NCBI RefSeq assembly: GCF_012927305.1
Contig: NZ_JABBGH010000003.1
Location: 558,001-622,000, forward strand
DNA from: Hymenobacter polaris
GTDB taxonomy: Bacteria; Bacteroidota; Bacteroidia; Cytophagales; Hymenobacteraceae
DNA: 64,000 nucleotides
Reading direction: 5' to 3'
Notes under the pieces: generated by a model
The model's database searches: none
Seen by the model: only the letters and a program-made list of their open reading frames with translations
What the model was told of the DNA's origin: nothing
Made by a program: the position numbers and the translations under genes
Shown here: positions 1 through 8,432 of the stretch, in pieces
Numbering within the stretch: the first letter of the stretch is position 1
How the letters are laid out: every line of letters starts with the position of its first letter

Positions 1-398
<398 letters not shown>

Positions 399-478
399 AG
401 AAAAGGAAAAGCCTGCTGGGAAAAGGCCAGCTAACTTAACCCCAAACCCTGGCTAGAGGTTTCTGGGCTTCGTAGAAA

Positions 479-742
479 CTAGCGGCTGCCAGCCGGCCGC
501 ACCTCGCTTGCCGGCCCCAGCCAGCGCACCTGGTAAAAGGTGGATAGCGCGCCGGGCCGCATCCTGGCCCTAGGCCGCGCTACGGGCCCCACCTCTACCC
601 ACTGCCGGGCGCCCGCCGCTGGTTCATTAATCCAGTCATTAGCAGCCTGCGCCCGCGCCTGGCGCTCGAGCGCCAGGCGGGCCAGCAAAATAGAGGTGCC
701 GGCCAGCGCGGCCAGCAAAAGGCGCGTTACGAGAGGTGTCAT
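479..742 (-). CDS. Small hypothetical membrane-anchored protein
   Basis: An 87-residue protein is read from ATG 742. A further in-frame ATG lies at 772, but the inner start puts a hydrophobic segment (LLLAALAGTSILLARLAL) directly at the N-terminus, as expected for a signal anchor. The rest is short, rich in Ala and Arg, and contains WINEP and TFYQVRWLG. I do not recognise a family. It lies leftward between the beta-barrel gene and uvrB with no shared promoter visible. Coding status rests only on open frame, composition like its neighbours and the plausible anchor. Confidence 0.45.
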   Translation of the reverse strand: MTPLVTRLLLAALAGTSILLARLALERQARAQAANDWINEPAAGARQWVEVGPVARPRARMRPGALSTFYQVRWLGPASEVRPAGSR

Positions 743-809
743 AGCGATGGAAAAGGATAGTGGATAGTGCATAAACGAAGAGCCGGCCAGTTGGATGCCG
801 CCCGGCCCA

Positions 810-2336
810 CTACGGCGCCGGTATGGCGGGAGCTGGCTTGAGCAGCGAGTTGAACTGCACGCCCGCTTCCAGCCCGACGCTGTACGGCCGCTGCTGGCTC
901 CAAAAGCGCTGGGTGGGGTCGATGTTGAGGCTCGTAATACCTGCTTCAGCTACTGGCCCCAGGCTCAGCGTCCACTGGTGGCCGGCTGGCTCGTAGTGCA
1001 TGCCCACGCCCCCGCGCACGCTGGCCAGCAGGTGCCGGTAGGGCGAGCCTGCCGACCGGGTTGAGTAGCTGCGGGTAGCTTCGGGGTCGCCGTCCACCTC
1101 GCTGTGCACGTTCAGCAGCGACGAAAACAGAGTGCCGGCGCGCCCGTAGAGCGAGAAGCCGTGCCGCATAGGACTAGTGTACGTCAGCTCGACGGGCACG
1201 CCCACCGAGCGGTAGCGGTAGGATGTACTCTGCAAGCGGTCGGACTGCACCTGCACGTAGGAAGTAAGCGTGGCCACCTGCTCGCCCACAAAGCCCACCG
1301 AGCTGGCCGAACTGGCCGTGTTTTGGGCTACCTCCAGGCCGGTGCGCAGGTTCCAGCGCCCAATGCCCAGGCGGCGCGTGGCCCACACGCTCAGGCGCTG
1401 GCCCAGGCCGGGGCGCAGGTGGTTGCGGTATTCGGCCGCCGCTTCGCGGGTGGTGGCTACCGTACCCGGCCCCAGGTTAGCATTGTACTCGCCCGCCGCC
1501 TTGCTAAAGTCGATGTTGGGGTCGAACATGCCCGCCGCGTAGGCCATTTGCAGTTGCCAGGCTCGCGAGGCCCTAGGGGCTGCCACCGGGGCCAGGGCCG
1601 TAGCGCGCAGTTGCGCCGGCAAGGTGGTGCTGGCGGGTAGCCGCACGTTGGCCAGGCGGCTCCGCAACTGGTCGGCAGCCTGCGCGTCGGTCAGGTCCAG
1701 GCTGGCGGCAGGAGTCAGCTCACCGGTTGCCGCGAAGGCAGCGGTAGGCAGCCCGTCCGCGCCACTGGCTGAAAGCGAATGAAAGCCTGCTGCCGACGCG
1801 TCGTTGGCCCCTAGGGCGGCGCGCGCTGCCCGGCGGCGTACCAGCCGGGCGGTGGCGTAAGAGTTGGCTGAGCCCGGCGCGAAGGAGTTGCCAGCTAGCG
1901 AAAACGAAGCAAGAGTAGGAGTTTGGTCGATAGAAAAGCTGTTGGGTGAAGAAAAAAGCGTGGCCGAGCCCGCCTGCTCAGAAGCAGTGGTGCCGTAGTT
2001 GGCTGCTAGACGGCCGGGGAGGCTGGTGGCTACGGCGCCGCGCACGGCGCTGCTGCCGGCCGGGCCAGCGGCCGCTAGGGTAGGGGCCGGCTGGTGGGCC
2101 TGGCTGCGCCACCAGCCGCCGCCCGCCAGCGCGGCTAGCAATAAGCTAGCGGCCATGGCCCAGCGGTAGGCGGCCAAGCGGCGGCGGTAGCGCTCGTTCT
2201 GGGCCAGCAGCAGGCTGTTGTCGAGCTGCTCCCACACGTGCGGCAGGGGTGGCAGGGCCGCCGCCTCGCTTTCCAGCAAGTGGTGGCGAAACAGCTCTTC
2301 GAGGCTGCCCTGGGGTGAAGGATTGGGAGGTGTCAT
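810..2336 (-). CDS. Membrane-anchored outer-membrane beta-barrel protein following an ECF sigma factor
   Basis: The 508-residue product has three parts. Residues 1-60 are acidic and helical (SLEELFRHHLLESEAAALPP), resembling the cytoplasmic part of Bacteroidota anti-sigma-like proteins. One transmembrane helix follows at about 60-75 (WAMAASLLLAALAGGGWW). After a long Ala/Ser/Thr-rich linker, the last 230 residues alternate hydrophobic and polar residues and are rich in aromatics and Gly (LSVWATRRLGIGRWNLRTGLEV, FSLYGRAGTLFSS, HYEPAGHQWTLSLGPVAEAGI), like a PorT/OmpA-type outer-membrane barrel. It is 78 bases downstream of the sigma gene on the same strand. By context it may control that sigma factor from the envelope; this is inference. 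Confidence 0.7.
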   Translation of the reverse strand: MTPPNPSPQGSLEELFRHHLLESEAAALPPLPHVWEQLDNSLLLAQNERYRRRLAAYRWAMAASLLLAALAGGGWWRSQAHQPAPTLAAAGPAGSSAVRGAVATSLPGRLAANYGTTASEQAGSATLFSSPNSFSIDQTPTLASFSLAGNSFAPGSANSYATARLVRRRAARAALGANDASAAGFHSLSASGADGLPTAAFAATGELTPAASLDLTDAQAADQLRSRLANVRLPASTTLPAQLRATALAPVAAPRASRAWQLQMAYAAGMFDPNIDFSKAAGEYNANLGPGTVATTREAAAEYRNHLRPGLGQRLSVWATRRLGIGRWNLRTGLEVAQNTASSASSVGFVGEQVATLTSYVQVQSDRLQSTSYRYRSVGVPVELTYTSPMRHGFSLYGRAGTLFSSLLNVHSEVDGDPEATRSYSTRSAGSPYRHLLASVRGGVGMHYEPAGHQWTLSLGPVAEAGITSLNIDPTQRFWSQQRPYSVGLEAGVQFNSLLKPAPAIPAP

Positions 2337-2413
2337 AATAGATAAGAATAAGTAAACGAAAAGTAGCGCAGAATAACGAAGCGTAGTAAGGAGGGTTGGG
2401 CGGATGCGGGGGC

Positions 2414-3058
2414 CTAGGCGCCGGGTGGTTTGGCTTGGGTGTGCAGGTGGGCTAGCCTGGTTTGCAGCACCGCCCGGGCCCGCGAGTACTGCGACTTGCT
2501 GGTGCCCTCCGATATCTGGAGCAGCTCGCCGATTTCCTTGTGCGTGTAACCCTCGATGGCGTAGAGGTTGAATACCAAGCGGTAGCGCGGGGCCAGCTCC
2601 TGCACCAGTGCCAGCAGTTCGCCATAGGCGTAGTTGCTGAACGTAAACTCGTCGCTGGAGAGCGTTTCGGGGTAGTCGCCGTCGCTTACGGCCACTAGCG
2701 GCGCGTTGCGGCGGTGCTGGCGCAGGGCGGCGTTCACCATAATGCGCCGAATCCAGAACTCAAGCGGGCACTCGCGCCGGAAGCTGCCTAGGGTACGAAA
2801 CACCGTGAGGAAGCCCTCTTGCAGCACGTCTTCGGCCTCGAAGGTGGTTTGGGCATAGCGCTGACACACGGCCATCATGCGGGCGGCGTACTTTTCGTAC
2901 AGCCGCTTCTGGGCCAGCGGGTGGCCCCGCAGGCAGCCGTCAATCAGGTCGTTCTCGGTGGGGGCCATGCTGCTTGCCGGGCGGCTAACGGTCAGGTGGC
3001 TGGCGGCCGCGTCGGCTGCCGGGGCCGACGCCCGCGGGCGGGGTGCAGAAGCACTCAT
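2414..3058 (-). CDS. ECF-type RNA polymerase sigma-70 factor
   Basis: The 214-residue protein has sigma region 2 (LYEKYAARMMAVCQRYA, then EAEDVLQEGFLTVFRTLGSFR, the core-binding and -10 recognition segment) and region 4 (YRLVFNLYAIEGYTHKEIGELL, then SEGTSKSQYSRARAVLQ, a helix-turn-helix for -35 recognition). Regions 1.1 and 3 are missing, as in ECF factors. The first 30 residues are low-complexity Ala/Pro/Ser/Arg, so the true start may be the inner ATG at 2968 (MAPTENDLIDG). The downstream membrane-anchored barrel gene is its likely regulator. Target genes cannot be read from the window. Confidence 0.9.
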   Translation of the reverse strand: MSASAPRPRASAPAADAAASHLTVSRPASSMAPTENDLIDGCLRGHPLAQKRLYEKYAARMMAVCQRYAQTTFEAEDVLQEGFLTVFRTLGSFRRECPLEFWIRRIMVNAALRQHRRNAPLVAVSDGDYPETLSSDEFTFSNYAYGELLALVQELAPRYRLVFNLYAIEGYTHKEIGELLQISEGTSKSQYSRARAVLQTRLAHLHTQAKPPGA

Positions 3059-3342
3059 AGGCGAAACCCCGCGGGGCCCGGAATAAAGCGGTTCAACATA
3101 GGCGACTTGCTAGCTGATGACCCCACCCGCCGCCGGCCAGGGTACTTCAGCCCTAGGAGCCCGTGCAGAGTCAAAGCGTTGCACGCAGCTAAGTAAAGTT
3201 AACTTGTAAAAAATTAACTAACTGATAAATTGAGCTTTACTAGCGAACTATCACTAAATATCCGAACAATGTAGCTACATCGGTTGTAGAAAGAGTACAG
3301 TAGCTTAGTGACACTGCTTTGCTTTCTTATTCCCTAACTCGC
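3059..3342. other. Divergent intergenic region, sigma factor / wrbA
   Basis: This 284-base gap separates the leftward sigma factor from rightward wrbA and must hold both promoters. The half nearer wrbA is AT-rich (about 3195-3280). I find no exact TAnnTTTG match on either strand. The nearest variants are TGCTTTGC just upstream of the wrbA ATG and TAACTTTA read leftward near 3195-3202. No gene is seen. Confidence 0.4.
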
Positions 3343-3954
3343 ATGAAGACTCTCGTAGTATTCTATTCCACTTATGGCCACGTCTGGAAACTAGCCGAAG
3401 CCATTGCTGAAGGTGCGCGCGAAATAGCCGGCAACGAAGTAGTCGTGAAGCGCGTGCCCGAAACGCTGCCTAAAGAAATCCTGGACCAAACGGGTGCCAC
3501 CGGCGCGCAGCAAGCCTTTGCCCACGTGCCCATAGCCACGCCCAATGAGCTGGCGGACTACGACGCCATCATTTTTGGCACGCCTACCCGCTACGGCAAC
3601 TTGTGCGGCCAGATGCAGGCTTTTATGGACAGCACGGGTGGCCTCTGGGGCCGCGGGGCGCTGGTGGGCAAGGTAGGCGGTGCCTTCGTGAGCACGGCCA
3701 CCCAGCACGGCGGCCAGGAAGAAACCATCCGTAATTTTCATACCGAGCTATTGCACCACGGCTTCGTCATTGTGGGCCTGCCCTACGCCTGGCAGGGCCA
3801 GATGGGCCACGCGGAAGTAACCGGCGGCACCCCCTACGGCGCCAGCACCGTGGCCGGCGGCCAGGGCGAACGCCAGCCTAGTGCCAACGAGCTGGAAGGC
3901 GCCCGCTTTCAAGGCCGCCACACCGCCGAGATAGCCAGCAAATTGGCTAAGTAA
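3343..3954 (+). CDS. wrbA: NAD(P)H:quinone oxidoreductase, WrbA type
   Basis: A 203-residue flavodoxin-fold enzyme that in this family uses FMN to reduce quinones by two electrons and so avoids semiquinone radicals. The ATG at 3343 is preferred over the upstream in-frame codon at 3319 because it directly precedes the first strand KTLVVFYSTYGHV. Family motifs are the phosphate-binding loop STYGHVWKLAEAIAEGA, the FMN loop PTRYGNLCGQMQAFMDSTGG, and VSTATQHGGQEET with the conserved histidine region near the active site. Length fits the family (about 200). It is a single gene, ending in a long inverted repeat shared with convergent aroE. Confidence 0.95.
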   Translation: MKTLVVFYSTYGHVWKLAEAIAEGAREIAGNEVVVKRVPETLPKEILDQTGATGAQQAFAHVPIATPNELADYDAIIFGTPTRYGNLCGQMQAFMDSTGGLWGRGALVGKVGGAFVSTATQHGGQEETIRNFHTELLHHGFVIVGLPYAWQGQMGHAEVTGGTPYGASTVAGGQGERQPSANELEGARFQGRHTAEIASKLAK

Positions 3955-3970
3955 AAAAGCGAAGAAAAAA

Positions 3971-4080
3971 AACTGTCCTACTTATCTGGCGTCTGCTTGC
4001 CGCAGCATCTCTACCGAACAACCCCTAGGGGGCGCGGGAGAGATGCTGCGACAGGCGGACGCCAGATAAGTAGGACAGTT
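3971..4080. repeat. 42-bp-arm inverted repeat (REP-like), also a bidirectional terminator
   Basis: The arms 3971-4012 and 4039-4080 are complementary at 39 of 42 positions around a 26-base loop that holds CCCCTAGGGG. A-rich (left) and T-rich (right) flanks make it a good Rho-independent terminator for both convergent genes, wrbA and aroE. The inner part of the arm (GCAGCATCTCT) resembles the repeat at 52259-52370 (GAAGCATCTCTACC), which suggests a dispersed repeat family rather than a terminator alone. Confidence 0.85.
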
Positions 4081-4105
4081 TTTATTTATACTATGCGGTA
4101 GTGCC

Positions 4106-4849
4106 CTAGGCGCCGTTCCAGATGCTCCAGGCAGCCTCGGCTTGCAGCTCCAGCATCTCAAAGCCATTTTTGGTGTGGGCACCGCGCTCCTCGCCCTGCT
4201 GCAAAAACAACGTGCTGCTGGGGTTATACACTAGGTCGTAGAGGTAATGGCCAGGCCCTAGCTGCGCGTAGTCGAGGTGAGGGCAGTCATCTATGTTGGG
4301 GTAAGTGCCTAGGGGCGTGGTATTAATAATAAGCGGGTGAGCCGCTAGAATGGCCGGCGTCAACTCATTGTAAGTCAAGTGAGCGCTCAGCGGGTTGCGC
4401 GATACCAACCAATGCCCGATGCCCAATTCGCGCAGGGCCACCGTCACTGCCTTGGCAGCGCCACCCGTGCCCAGTACCAGCGCGCGCGCGCCGGCATCGT
4501 GCCGCGGGTAGAAGCGGCGCAGCGACTCGCGAAAGCCGACATAATCGGTATTGTGCCCTACCAGGCTGCCATCGTCTTGAATTTCAATGACGTTGACGGC
4601 GCCCACCTTCGCGGCCGACGAGGCCACTCGCGTCAGGTAAGGCCAAATTTGCTCCTTATAGGGAATCGTGACGTTGAGCCCCGCCAAGTCGGGATAGCGG
4701 GCCAGTAGGTGGGGCAGCTCGGCAGGCGAGGCCAGCTCAAATAGCTCGTAGCGGCAATCAGCGAGACCCAATCGGTCGAACTTCTGACTGAAGTAGGTCT
4801 GCGAGAACGAGTGCGCGAGCGAACGGCCAACTAATCCGAAAAGACGCAT
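4106..4849 (-). CDS. aroE: Shikimate dehydrogenase
   Basis: This 247-residue enzyme reduces 3-dehydroshikimate to shikimate with NADPH, in the pathway to chorismate and aromatic amino acids. Visible are the substrate site SLAHSFS (residues 10-16), NVTIPYK with catalytic Lys65, NTDYVGF with Asp102, the dinucleotide loop GTGGAAKA at 127-134, NTTPLGTYP, and the C-terminal NGFEMLELQAEAAW. It is slightly shorter than the E. coli enzyme (272), as is usual in Bacteroidota. The DedA gene lies 40 bases upstream on the same strand, so the two are probably co-transcribed. Confidence 0.95.
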   Translation of the reverse strand: MRLFGLVGRSLAHSFSQTYFSQKFDRLGLADCRYELFELASPAELPHLLARYPDLAGLNVTIPYKEQIWPYLTRVASSAAKVGAVNVIEIQDDGSLVGHNTDYVGFRESLRRFYPRHDAGARALVLGTGGAAKAVTVALRELGIGHWLVSRNPLSAHLTYNELTPAILAAHPLIINTTPLGTYPNIDDCPHLDYAQLGPGHYLYDLVYNPSSTLFLQQGEERGAHTKNGFEMLELQAEAAWSIWNGA

Positions 4850-4889
4850 AATTAGGACAGCTATACCGAATAGAAAGGAGGACCCCCGC

Positions 4890-5564
4890 TTAGCTGGCAG
4901 TTGGGGCCGAGCCCCGCAACTTGCTAGTAATGAACTGCCACAGCGGCGGCACCACTGAAAATAAGATGATGGCGTAGATAACCAGCGTAAAATTCTGCTT
5001 TACCCACGGAAACGACCCTAGGAAATACCCCGCCAGCGTGAGCGACACTACCCACAGCAACGCCCCGGCAATGCTGAACGACGCAAAGTAGCGATACGTC
5101 ATGGTGCCCACGCCCGCCACAAACGGCGCAAACGTGCGCACGATAGGGACAAACCGGGCCATAATAATCGTTTTGCCCCCGTGCTTGGCATAGAAGGCCT
5201 GCGTCTGCTCCAAGTATTTACGCTTCAAAAAACGAAAATCTTCGCGAAAGACCCTAGGCCCCAGGTAGTCGCCAATAGCGTAGTTAAGGTTGTCGCCGAT
5301 GAAGGCAGCTACCACCAAAAGCGGGATTAAATAAAAAATATTGAGCAGTGGCTGGCCCGTGGCCGGATTGTACTGCGCCGCCAGCGTGCCCGCCACAAAC
5401 AAGAGCGAGTCGCCAGGCAGAAAGGGTAGCACCACGACGCCGGTTTCGGTGAAGATTATCAGAAAAAGAATAAGGTAGGTTAGGTTGCCGTAGTCGTGCA
5501 CTACGTTTACCAGCGTTTTATCCAAGTGCAGGAGCAGGTCCAGAAAGTGCTTAATTAGCTCCAT
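4890..5564 (-). CDS. DedA-family (VTT domain) membrane protein
   Basis: This 224-residue integral membrane protein has hydrophobic segments at about 28-50, 70-90, 140-155, 163-185 and 195-210. The DedA signature is present: ETGVVVLPFLPGDSLLF near the N-terminus, GDNLNYAIGDYLG, and ARFVPIVRTFAPFVAG with the two conserved arginines and prolines. Family members act as lipid scramblases or flippases, and in bacteria affect recycling of undecaprenyl phosphate and envelope integrity; the substrate here is not known. It is the first gene of a probable two-gene leftward unit with aroE. Confidence 0.9.
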   Translation of the reverse strand: MELIKHFLDLLLHLDKTLVNVVHDYGNLTYLILFLIIFTETGVVVLPFLPGDSLLFVAGTLAAQYNPATGQPLLNIFYLIPLLVVAAFIGDNLNYAIGDYLGPRVFREDFRFLKRKYLEQTQAFYAKHGGKTIIMARFVPIVRTFAPFVAGVGTMTYRYFASFSIAGALLWVVSLTLAGYFLGSFPWVKQNFTLVIYAIILFSVVPPLWQFITSKLRGSAPTAS

Positions 5565-5995
5565 AGCGGGCCAGGGTCAGAATGGTTGAGCCCACAAAGA
5601 AAGGCTGCCCATTGTATTGAACCCATTTGGCCGAGCTAGCAGGTCGCAATAGTTGGGCTTTATCTAAGCTAAGGCTGATACTAAGGTTGAGCTTCTAACC
5701 TTACCTTTAGGGGAAGATTAAGTGCGTCATTGTGAAGTGCTGCACAGGCGGATAGTAGAAAAAAAGCTCCTGACTATCTCAACCTTTGCGTGTCTACTTC
5801 GGTATGAGGCTCAAAATTCTTCCTGCTAAGCTTATAGTCTTTTTTGGGTTACCTATTACCGCTCCTGGATACTAAAGCCGGCTAAGCGGTGGTATGGTTT
5901 TTGAACTAAAAAATATAAGCTAAATACCAGGAGATATAGCTATAAAACACTCTTTCCAAACGACTTGCTTTCTGCAACCTCTCTTCTCTCTTAAC
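5565..5995. other. 431-base intergenic region upstream of the T9SS protein
   Basis: This gap lies between divergent genes and is AT-rich, increasingly so towards the right (AAAAAATATAAGC near 5908-5920). No gene or tRNA is visible. AACCTTTG at 5781-5788 is one base away from the TAnnTTTG -7 element but has no clear TTG at the expected distance. The long untranslated stretch may hold the promoter and a long leader for the secreted protein. Confidence 0.4.
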
Positions 5996-8305
5996 ATGAA
6001 ACAGAAAAATTTTACTCTTTCACATCACTCAGGCAGCATTTGGTCTGGATATTTAAGTAAGCTAGTGGCGCTAGTGCTATTAGTAGGTGGGTTAGGCGCT
6101 ACTCAACAGGTGTGGGGACAAACGTATAATTACGATGATATTTATATTACTGCGCAACCAACCGGAACTAGTAATAAGGTATCTACTGTGTACAATGGTA
6201 CATATTCTACTAATGACCAGAATGCAACCGCGGACTTTCAAGGTGCAGATTTAGGTAATGGGGCAAATTTTGACCAGTCAACAGGTGCTTTGACATTGAC
6301 TGCAGTAACAGCGAATATAAATTCTAATAAAGCTGTGCAATCATCTAGCTTTTACTATAGAGTTTATTTAGTTGGGACTTCAGAAGCTAATAAGCCTAAG
6401 TATACCAGTTTTAATATGGGGCAAACTTCTTCAGCTAATACAGGTATGGAGGTGACGTTCGCTAGTGATAATTTGAGTATTGATTTACTTAATCAACCAA
6501 CTGTATTAGGTGGTGGTACATATGTAGTTGAGGCTAAGTTTGCTGGAGTGTTTTCCAATGCTAGCCGAAATAATCCTAATGGTACTGGGACAATTATAGA
6601 CCCTCAAAATACAGATGGGTCAGGATTTAAAGCTACATTTCAAGTTATATCTCCAGCCGTAACTCCTACAGGTGGTACTACTACTTGGCAAAGCACTTCT
6701 AGCACCGAGTGGGAATTAGCCTCTAATTGGAGTAACGGTGTGCCCAACTCAACGTCCAATGCCGTTATTCCTGCTCAGACTACACCATCAGCTTCTATCG
6801 TTTACCCTATTTTAAATAATCCAAATTACAACTATTCTGTTAACAACCTTACGCTTCAAGGAACTACTAGTTCTACAAGTTCTGCATTGACTATTAATGC
6901 TGCTACGCTCACCATATATGGTAACCTATCGCAAGGTTCTGGCGGATTAACGGGTAATACTGTAGGTAGCATGGGAAAAACCGATTCTAAAAATAACTCA
7001 ACGCTTGTGTTCGCAGGTAAGGACCAAGTTATAACTGGTAACCTTGTAGTTTCGGATATTATAATCGCTGGTTCAGGTACTAAGTCAGTTATTAATCAAC
7101 TTAATCCATCTAATATTTTAGCTTTTAGACCTACATCAGTCACTGATGGAGTAATAGTGCAATCTGCATCTCAAGATTTAACAAATGGTACTGTGGAAAC
7201 TAGTTTCAGTACTACGGGTACGTCCTACATTCAACTAGGTGCTTCTGCCATTATCAGCTTAGCTAACAATGAGGCTGAAACTACCACTTCTTATGTGAAA
7301 GGTGTACTGCGTGCTGACCGTACATTAACGGCTGGCACCTCTAATTCTTTCGGTAATATTGGTTTAGATGTTACTCCTAATCACTCACCTGGGAGTATTT
7401 ATATATACCGGGTAGTTGGTGATGCTTTGTCTAGTCCTCAAAATAATTCTCCTGCTAAGCCAATTAAGCGTCAATATCAGATAGTAGGCGATGACGATAG
7501 TAACTCGAGTGGTACAGCTGGTTCAACAGTAGATGTAGTATTTCACTACCTTCCTTCGGCTGATGAGTTGAATGGAATTGATGAAAACAATTTAACATTA
7601 TTCCGTACAACAAATAAGGGTAGAACATATCAGGGGGTTGGCGGCGATTTGAATACAACATTGCATACTGTTTCGCGTAATAATTTACCTACGCTTACTA
7701 ATTACATTCTCACATTAGGCGACAAAACTAACCCTCTACCCGTTAGCCTAGTAGCTTTCAATGCCGTACGCAGCAACGCCAATACGCTGCTAAGTTGGAT
7801 AACGGCTTCGGAGGAAAATAACAAGGGCTTTAACGTGCAGGTATCGGCCGATGGCGTGACGTATCGTACGTTGACTTTCGTAGCCAGCAAATCGCCGAAT
7901 AGCAGCAATGAGCAAAGCTATAAGTACACCGATACGGAAGCCGGCAAAGTTGGTACCCGCTACTACCGCCTAGAGCAGGTAGATGTAGATGGCAAGCTGA
8001 ATTACTCGCCGGTACGCGCTGTGGGCTTCGATGGAACCGCCGCTACGTCGGTTGCTTTAGTGGCTTATCCTAATCCTTTCAGCAACACCATTGGTCTCAC
8101 AGTGGAAGGTGCTACCACCACGGAAGGCAGCGCTTATGTGAAACTTGTGGACATGACCGGCCGCACAGTGCTCGACCAGAAAGTGAGCTTGGTTGGAGCT
8201 AGTCTCGCCCTAGGTGACCTCAGCAACCTGCGCAGTGGCTTGTACTTGGCCAAAGTGACCCTGCCCGACGGTTCCGTACAAACGGTGCGCGTGCAAAAGC
8301 AATAG
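5996..8305 (+). CDS. Large secreted protein with T9SS type A sorting domain
   Basis: The 769-residue protein starts with a signal peptide (LVALVLLVGGLGATQQVWG, cleavage near residue 42). A long Ser/Thr/Asn-rich region of repeated beta strands follows (about 43-570), with TWQSTSSTEWELASNWSNG at about 225-245 resembling segments found before adhesin-like beta-helical domains in this phylum. Residues 575-680 look fibronectin-III-like (PLPVSLVAFNA, TLLSWITASEENNKGFNVQ), and 690-769 are a type A sorting tail (ALVAYPNPFSNTIGLTVEG, DMTGRTVLDQ, LRSGLYLAKVTLPDG). Type IX secretion therefore exports it to the surface. Function is unknown. The first two thirds are strikingly AT-rich; the C-terminal third has normal genome composition. 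Confidence 0.88.
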   Translation: MKQKNFTLSHHSGSIWSGYLSKLVALVLLVGGLGATQQVWGQTYNYDDIYITAQPTGTSNKVSTVYNGTYSTNDQNATADFQGADLGNGANFDQSTGALTLTAVTANINSNKAVQSSSFYYRVYLVGTSEANKPKYTSFNMGQTSSANTGMEVTFASDNLSIDLLNQPTVLGGGTYVVEAKFAGVFSNASRNNPNGTGTIIDPQNTDGSGFKATFQVISPAVTPTGGTTTWQSTSSTEWELASNWSNGVPNSTSNAVIPAQTTPSASIVYPILNNPNYNYSVNNLTLQGTTSSTSSALTINAATLTIYGNLSQGSGGLTGNTVGSMGKTDSKNNSTLVFAGKDQVITGNLVVSDIIIAGSGTKSVINQLNPSNILAFRPTSVTDGVIVQSASQDLTNGTVETSFSTTGTSYIQLGASAIISLANNEAETTTSYVKGVLRADRTLTAGTSNSFGNIGLDVTPNHSPGSIYIYRVVGDALSSPQNNSPAKPIKRQYQIVGDDDSNSSGTAGSTVDVVFHYLPSADELNGIDENNLTLFRTTNKGRTYQGVGGDLNTTLHTVSRNNLPTLTNYILTLGDKTNPLPVSLVAFNAVRSNANTLLSWITASEENNKGFNVQVSADGVTYRTLTFVASKSPNSSNEQSYKYTDTEAGKVGTRYYRLEQVDVDGKLNYSPVRAVGFDGTAATSVALVAYPNPFSNTIGLTVEGATTTEGSAYVKLVDMTGRTVLDQKVSLVGASLALGDLSNLRSGLYLAKVTLPDGSVQTVRVQKQ

Positions 8306-8325
8306 CCCCTAGGATTTACTGAACC

Positions 8326-8366
8326 AAAAAGAGCGGCTTTCCCAATGGGAAAGCCGCTCTTTTTTA
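8326..8366. terminator. Terminator between T9SS protein and comA-like gene
   Basis: A stem of AAAAAGAGCGGCTTTCCC pairs with its complement across a very short centre and runs into TTTTTT on the plus strand. It terminates the rightward secreted-protein gene. Because the A/T flanks are symmetrical it could also serve the leftward gene. Confidence 0.9.
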
Positions 8367-8432
8367 AGGGCTGTAGCAGTTGCGAAGTTGACTACTTAAA
8401 GGCACCCTAGGCCTCTTGGCTAGCGGAAGAGG

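Noticed and set aside
2877..3196. Rightward open frames over the start of the first sigma gene
   Set aside because: They are antisense to the sigma factor, have low-complexity Gly/Arg/Ala composition and match no family.
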